Made by a program: the position numbers and the translations under genes. From Toxonevra muliebris (taxonomy: Eukaryota > Arthropoda > Insecta > Diptera > Pallopteridae): a stretch of 64,000 bases of DNA. The notes under the pieces are model-generated. The model made no database searches. It was not told where the DNA came from and was given only the letters and a program-made list of their open reading frames with translations. Position 1 is the first letter of the stretch; every line of letters begins with the position of its first letter. This document shows, one piece after another, positions 58,247-64,000 of this stretch. The stretch spans positions 42,311,989 through 42,375,988 of the forward strand of contig OY829326.1 in assembly GCA_963691655.1 (NCBI GenBank), given 5' to 3'.

Positions 58247-59113
58247 GAAATGATTGTGCAACCGAGCGATCAATTGAACGAATCATCGCAAAATGTGAGC
58301 AAAGTTGTTCGGTTGTCGATCGAGCAGTCCCTGTATGATGCCAAAACGCGCGGTCAAGCGAGAATATAGCTGCTGTTGCTAAAAGTATGACTAAAGACGC
58401 AATCCTCTTGATTCCTCGTCGTGCACAAGGAGTTGGCCTTGGATCTTATACGGAGCACTTGGGCATGCATCCGTGTAAGATTCAATTGGCATAGAAACTG
58501 AAGCCCCAAGACCACCAATCTCGTTTTACGCTTGCTGATTGAGCTCTGGATCAGTAAGAAATTAAAAAATCATCTTCAAAGATGCAGCACATTTTTGGTT
58601 GAACAAACGTACTTGCCGCATTTGGACAGAGAGCAATCCACAACATTATCAAGAGTTTCCATTTAAAAAACTTACTGTTTGGTGTGGATTTTATTAAGGC
58701 GGCGTCATTGGGCCATACATTTTCCGAAACCAAAATATCCAGACGGTGACTATCAATTGCGAACGGTATCGTGCCATGATATCTGATTTTTTGTGACCTA
58801 AATTGGATGGCTTGGACCTGGACAACATATGGTTCCAACAAGACCACTCAACTTATCACATAGCGGCGTTAGATTAGAGTTGTTGCAAGAAAAGTTCCCA
58901 GAACGCGATATCTCTTGAAGAGACGATGTGGATTTAAAGCCCTTAAACGTTTTTCTCTGGGGTTACATTAAGTCGCTGGTTTATGCCAACAAACTAGCAA
59001 AAACTAACCGACTGGAGAACAACATTATTCAAACCATGGATATCACAGTCCGGCTTATGCAAAAGAGTCATACAAAATTCAACCTCTCAGATGGAGTCAA
59101 TATTTGTGTCTAA
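58247..59113 (+). pseudogene. Mariner-type (DDE_3) transposase remnant 2
   Basis: Plus-strand pieces in order: 'NIAAVAKSMTKD', 'GMHPCKIQLA', 'KLTVWCG' (frame-shifted), 'GVIGPYIFRNQ', 'RYRAMISDF', 'LDGLDLDNIWFQQD', 'FLWGYIKSLVYANK', then 'IQTMDITVRLMQKS'. It is the same transposase family as the remnant at 54549, but a longer copy. It has many stops and frameshifts and lacks recognisable terminal repeats. Confidence 0.78.
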
Positions 59114-59454
59114 AATATTAGCGAATCTTAACTTTCCGTAAATATTATAAAAAAAATTAGTAAAGTATATTTAAACCATAAACGAATAGGAACAAGTTCC
59201 GAAGCAGCAATTTTTAAATTGTGGTTGGAGCGGAATGCTGTCAGTTTTGGAATCATTCTTGAAAAAGTTCCCGCAATAACCACCGTGTGACGCTCCCATC
59301 GTTCCGATTTGAGTTCTGTTTTTTTTTTGTTAAGTTGGTACATCTGTTGTTGATATTCCCTCTAAATCTTAGCGTCATAGCTTGACATTTGCACAAGTTA
59401 CGTAGCCAAGAGTACATCTATCTCTGTGGGTGTTGGCGATTTTTTACAATTCTA

Positions 59455-60160
59455 GAAATGGATTTAAATTTGTAACAACGAACTTGTATTAAATTTTGCG
59501 TAAAAATCCGATCCCACATTCATTAAAAGGATCATTAATGAAGACAAGACGTGGGTTTATGAGTACGACACGCAATCCAGACATCAGGCAAGTGAATGGC
59601 GTTCACCAAATGAACCGAGACCAAAAAAACCATGTCGTTTTCAGTCAAAAAAAAAAAAAGGCAATGCTCACGGTTTTCATGGATTACAACGGTGTAGTGC
59701 ATCGCGATTTTTTGCCAGAAGGCCAGACAGTAAACAAAGAGTATTATTAGGGCGTTATGAGACGTTTACGTGAAGCAATTTACCGAAAGAGACCTGAATT
59801 GTGGACAGAAAACTCGTGGATTTTGCACCATGATAACGCACCGAGGCACAGTACCATCATTATTCGTAATTTTTTGACGAAAAATGCAACAAATACCATC
59901 CAACAGCCACCGGATTCACCTGATTTAGCTCCCTGTGACTGACTTCTTTCTGTTCAATCGAATTACAAAAACCATTACGGGGAACGCGTTTCAGCAGCCT
60001 AGAGGAAGTAATAGAAAAATCGCAGGAACCACTGATGGACATACCGAAAACCGAATATAAAAAATGTTTCGAGGATTGGATCAAGCGCTGGCATAAGTGT
60101 GTTGCAGTCGATGGTGATTACTTTGAAGGGGACAATATAGTTTTAGATGAATAAACTTGT
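59455..60160 (+). pseudogene. Mariner (DD34D) transposase, internally deleted
   Basis: A start near 59458 ('MDLNL') and 'QRTCIKFCVKI' resemble a mariner N-terminus. The frame then jumps to 'INEDKTWVYEYDTQSRHQ' (first catalytic Asp), 'SEWRSPNEPRPKKP', 'AMLTVFMDYNGVVHRDFLPE', 'GVMRRLREAIYRKRPELW', 'WILHHDNAPRHS' (second Asp) and 'QPPDSPDLAPCD' (third Asp). It ends at 'CFEDWIKRWHKCVAVDGDYF'. The DNA-binding half is mostly deleted, and stops occur after KEYY and after APCD. It is well preserved otherwise, so fairly young. It is a different mariner group from the two DDE_3 remnants. Confidence 0.88.
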
Positions 60161-63100
60161 CTTTTTAATTTTCTGAATAAATTCCGATAACTTTTTGATC
60201 AAGGGTATGTATTTTTCTGTAGATACTTTCCATAAACCTAGCCCTAGTTTTTTCAAACGCATTTGAGTTGCACATATATGCAAGTTTACTGTTAATTTTA
60301 ATAATTCAACTAAATGGTTTTATTAAATTACTATGTTCATATAGTCTCATTAATTTAATATTCTTTTTCATGAAACTTTATCTAGGTATCTTTATGATTC
60401 AGTAGTCTTATCTTTTTTTGATATACTCATAAAGTATTTCCATATAAATTCCAATTAATTACCAATGATTGCTAAAAGAAGCAGAGAAAACAATCAAATG
60501 AAATAAACAATAAAAAAATAAAAACTTTATTATATTTATTTATCGTCAGCAATACAAGAACATACTCGTATTTATATCAGTGGCATCATGCTCACCAAAT
60601 TCACCAAAACAAATTAATAATTATTAAAATATTATTAACCTGATTGAAGCATCGATGGGCGCAGAAATGGAAATTCAATACCAATTGACGCTTTGGATTT
60701 TATGATATGTATGATATTTTTATGAGACAGTGTCATAAACTGCGAAAAGCCCAATTTGCATGCAATTAGTGACACAAATTGCCGCACAATCAGATTATAG
60801 AAGCACTTGAGGTGGTCTCCATACAGTGAACGCGGCAAGTAAGGCGAATGAGGTGGAAGCCTCTATATCACAATATTGTATGCGAACAGTATTTACACCC
60901 CCACCATACAGCGATTGCATAATTATTGAAATTTATTACCCGCAATTGAACCGCCAATGTATCCACACACTCATATGCTGCGCACATGGCCTTTTGGCTT
61001 AATGAGATTTGAGGTTGTTGCTTTTGTATTGCTGTTTGTTTGCTTGCTTGTTTGTTTGTTTGTTAATACGTGTGTACGAGTACATACTGAAAATATGGTG
61101 GCCAATTGCAATATGACCCGGCAGTATTTTGCGTGTAGACTATTTAGTTGATACGGCACTCGAACATGTTTTGCGTTAATATTAAATAATTAATTAATGC
61201 TAAATGCTTACATTCATACTCCACTCACCGCAGCCCTTCACCGCAAATAAACAAAAAGAAATCAATCAATTCTACGAATTTGTACTTTGGTTGTATGCAT
61301 GTAAAAATCAATTCAGTGATAAAGCCATTTTTTTCCTCCATTGCTGCATTGTTGTTAGCTTAAATTGCATGTTTCGGGTAATAGCATTTACTGGCACATT
61401 TACATAATCGTAATCAATCATTGTGGTAGTTACTTATTACCATTTTTTACATTTTCGAGAGCTCTTTTCAATTGTGCATTGGAATTGTAACCCTTCTATT
61501 TTTCTATTGAACATATTTTACATGAATTTGAAAAATTACTATATACAACTTGTTTTTATTGTTGCTATTGGATGTTGTCGTTGTTGTTGTTGTTGTATTA
61601 GATGTATTGTAATGTAGATGAGGGTGTAGTGATTTGATTTTTCTATTGTGGTTGTTGTTGTTGATGATGTTTTATGCATTATTGAAAGGGTGGAATTGTT
61701 TGATAATAAAAAAAAAACATTCATCAAATGAAAATCAACAACACATAAAGAGGGTAAAAAATTGCCTTGGAAATGCTTTTAGCCATATATTTTCTTACAT
61801 TTTACATAAGTATGTATATATGTAGTACTGAGTGAACAAGTTAAAATTAATTTATGAAAATACTTGAACTAATGCGAAAATTTATAAATATATAAGAGTT
61901 CACAAGTTTTAAGTATTTCACAAATATGAGCCTCTTACTGAGTATCTCTGATGATTTTTCATGAAGTATTTCTTGCATTAAAAGTTTTCCGCTCGAAAGA
62001 AAATTACCTACAAAATATTAACTAAAACACAATAAATATTTGATAAATTCTAATTTGAGGCACAAGATCACGTATGAAAACAAACATAAATAAATCATTC
62101 CAGAACCATTTGCCTTGGGTCAATGGTGCAAAATTGATGTTATTTCTAACATACAGATGTATACGTAAGGCAAATACCCAAAAACGAATTCAACTTGTAG
62201 AAAGTGAACAAATACGAAATCAAATCATAAAAAATTACACCACATAAAAAACATTGGTAATACGAATGCGATTTACGGCCACTTATGCGAACACATGTAA
62301 GTAACATAAAAAACATAACTAAAACATATACACACATACACACACATATACTCAAATATCTTTACATGCGAATATATGTATATAACATTAGATATTGTTA
62401 AATTTGTTTGTATGTATGTTTGTGAAAAAGAAACAAATTTGCAAATTGTTAAGTGATTTACGACAAGACAAGCCATTTATAAGAATAAGATTAGATTAAG
62501 TATAGAAATAGCAGATAAAATTCACCATCACCATCACCATTACTATTAGATAACGTAACGTAACGTAACGGAATGCAAGGACTCCACAAAAGTTGTCTTT
62601 GTTTTTATTCGTATTCTCAAATGCGTGTACAATACAAATTGCTGCAATATTATGCGAGATTATATTTTCATACTATATAACAAATAAGTGATAAGGGTAA
62701 GGAAACTTAAATCGAATTCAAGATGCAAGCAACGACCCACAAAATGACAAGAAGAATAGACAGCTATAAACTTGTACCATAATGATAAGATGTATATAGT
62801 TGCCAGATTGGTTGATTTTTTTTTTTAATATTTGAAGTTGCACTGCTGTGGAAAAGAGGAGACTACAAAAAATTATCTAGTGATAAATAAATGTGCTTAA
62901 AACTTCCTACGATTATTTTATAATAGGATCTGAGCATCTACTGTATGTAATAACTCATTAGTATTTACATAATTTTTAGAATCAAAGCATTTCCAAGTGT
63001 AAGAAAAAATAAGATTTATATAAGTGATCCTAAGAAATGTGGTTTAAATTGATTAAACGCCGTTGGGCAGTTTCTTTGACTTGTAAATAGTTTTTAACTC

Positions 63101-63600
63101 TTTTATTATTTTTGTAGACCATAGTACTCAACCTTATTTTGTTTTTGCCATTTAAGAAGTCTTAGATTTTTAGTGTGATAACATCTTTAATCGGGGCTGA
63201 AGGAAAATTTATGGTTGAGTGAATTTGTAGAAATTAAAATCAAATGTCACGTCGGTGTCGTGTGTTTTATTATATATTTTACTTTAAGCCCAAAAGTATG
63301 CAACACATAATAGCAAACAGTTCTGGAATATACTTACATATCAATGGAATAGCGAAACATATCAAAAATCGTTTTTATTTATTATATTGTTTTATTACAT
63401 AGTTTAGTTTATTTTAGTTTATAGTTTATTCGTTCCTAATTGAAATTGTAAAATGATCGCAATATTAGGTGATGAAGAAGTGCGATTGATGTAAAAAACA
63501 TAAATCTAGCCTCAAAAACCTAAAAAATTTAATGGGCATGGTTTTATGAAGCCGGAAAGGTATGTGTTGTTGGAAATTTTTTTATCAATTTGTTTTAAGT
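60161..63600. other. Non-coding region with microsatellites
   Basis: Features are GTTT runs at 61036-61062, GTT repeats at 61578-61595, CACA runs at 62328-62346, a CACCAT run at 62522-62540 and four TAACG units at 62551-62570. The texture is that of a fly intron or regulatory region. No exon or transposon recognised. Confidence 0.35.
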
Positions 63601-63725
63601 AGTTGTGCGATTAATCGTTTAATAAAAAATTTGATTAATCGATTAATCAGGATTTTGATTAATCCAAATTGAAATTATTCGATTATTCAAGATTCTGATT
63701 AATTGGAATAAAATTATTCGAACAA
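63601..63725. repeat. ATTAATCG-rich degenerate repeat
   Basis: About 120 bp made of variants of GATTAATCG / ATTATTCGA, with a perfect palindrome GATTAATCGATTAATC at 63632-63647. This kind of sequence occurs near the ends of some insect DNA transposons, but no ends were identified here. Confidence 0.5.
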
Positions 63726-63825
63726 AATATTCAAACAATTTATTTTTATTTTCAGTTTGTTGGTTTTTTTTTTACTCCTTTTTTTTCTTTGCACCATATT
63801 TTGCCCGGCTTTTTTGATTTCTGAA

Positions 63826-64000
63826 CAACGGTGCCACGCCAGAAATTTCTTTTGCTTACGATCATAACTTACTGTGCTTTCTAAATAGTTCAATATGTAT
63901 TATAGCAATTATTCATTGTTTAGGAATCGAACCAAAGGAAGCTAGGTCTCCAGTCATTTGATGTTACCGCTGAGCGTGGTTGGGCAAAGTGGCACCGTTG
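63826..64000 (-). repeat. tRNA-like SINE-like unit between 12-bp inverted repeats
   Basis: CAACGGTGCCAC at 63826-63837 and its reverse complement at 63989-64000 enclose 151 bp. On the minus strand the interior has 'gctcagcggtaacat' (A-box-like, about 63977-63963) and GGTTCGATTCC (B box, 63931-63921). The tRNA-like part suggests a SINE; the inverted ends suggest a DNA transposon or SINE/MITE chimera. The right end coincides with the window edge, so the true extent is unknown. Confidence 0.5.

Overview
This is a eukaryotic nuclear window, very probably from a higher fly. It is AT-rich, its genes have short introns with GT..AG ends, and the four recognisable genes have close fly counterparts. 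Several repeats (the 'actgtaggtcc' / 'ggaggtttgcc' repeats near 40.8, 53.3 and 55.4 kb) look to me like repeats common in tephritid fruit flies. The family assignment rests on recall and is tentative. No bacterial, plasmid or CRISPR feature is present.

Host genes lie only in the first 16 kb. 1-562 (minus) is the 5' end of a DEAD-box helicase resembling Gemin3/DDX20. 4135-5074 (plus) is a three-exon gene for a small secreted DUF1091 (DM8) protein. 8107-9136 (plus) is a two-exon UBXN1/SAKS1-type adaptor (UBA, C2H2-like finger, coiled coil, UBX) with a DRE-like TATCGATA upstream. 14995-15946 (minus) is the large 3' exon of a secreted RNase T2; its signal-peptide exon is not visible and may lie far to the right across a large intron. 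These genes do not form a pathway.

The rest is non-coding DNA and decayed transposons. Five hAT-type elements have exact 8-bp target duplications (12857-13828, 20479-21404, 27846-28433, 45185-45484, 49358-50451). One full-length but dead DD37E Tc1/mariner copy has TIRs and TA duplications (37030-38282). There is also a pogo-like MITE, a Tc1-like remnant, three mariner-type pseudogenes (54.5-60.2 kb), four non-LTR retrotransposon fragments, tRNA-derived SINE-like units and several unclassified inverted-repeat elements. At 48.8-50.8 kb a LINE is interrupted by a hAT element that is itself interrupted by a pogo-like MITE. Between the transposons, especially from 28.9 to 63 kb, are unique-looking stretches rich in TTG/GCT, CA and GA runs, which may be introns or regulatory DNA of a large gene.

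The least ordinary signals are a complete hammerhead-ribozyme core on the minus strand at 26801-26853 and two adjacent RNA-like hairpins at 16703-16829 and 16878-16961. All calls come from reading the sequence; no search or folding program was run.
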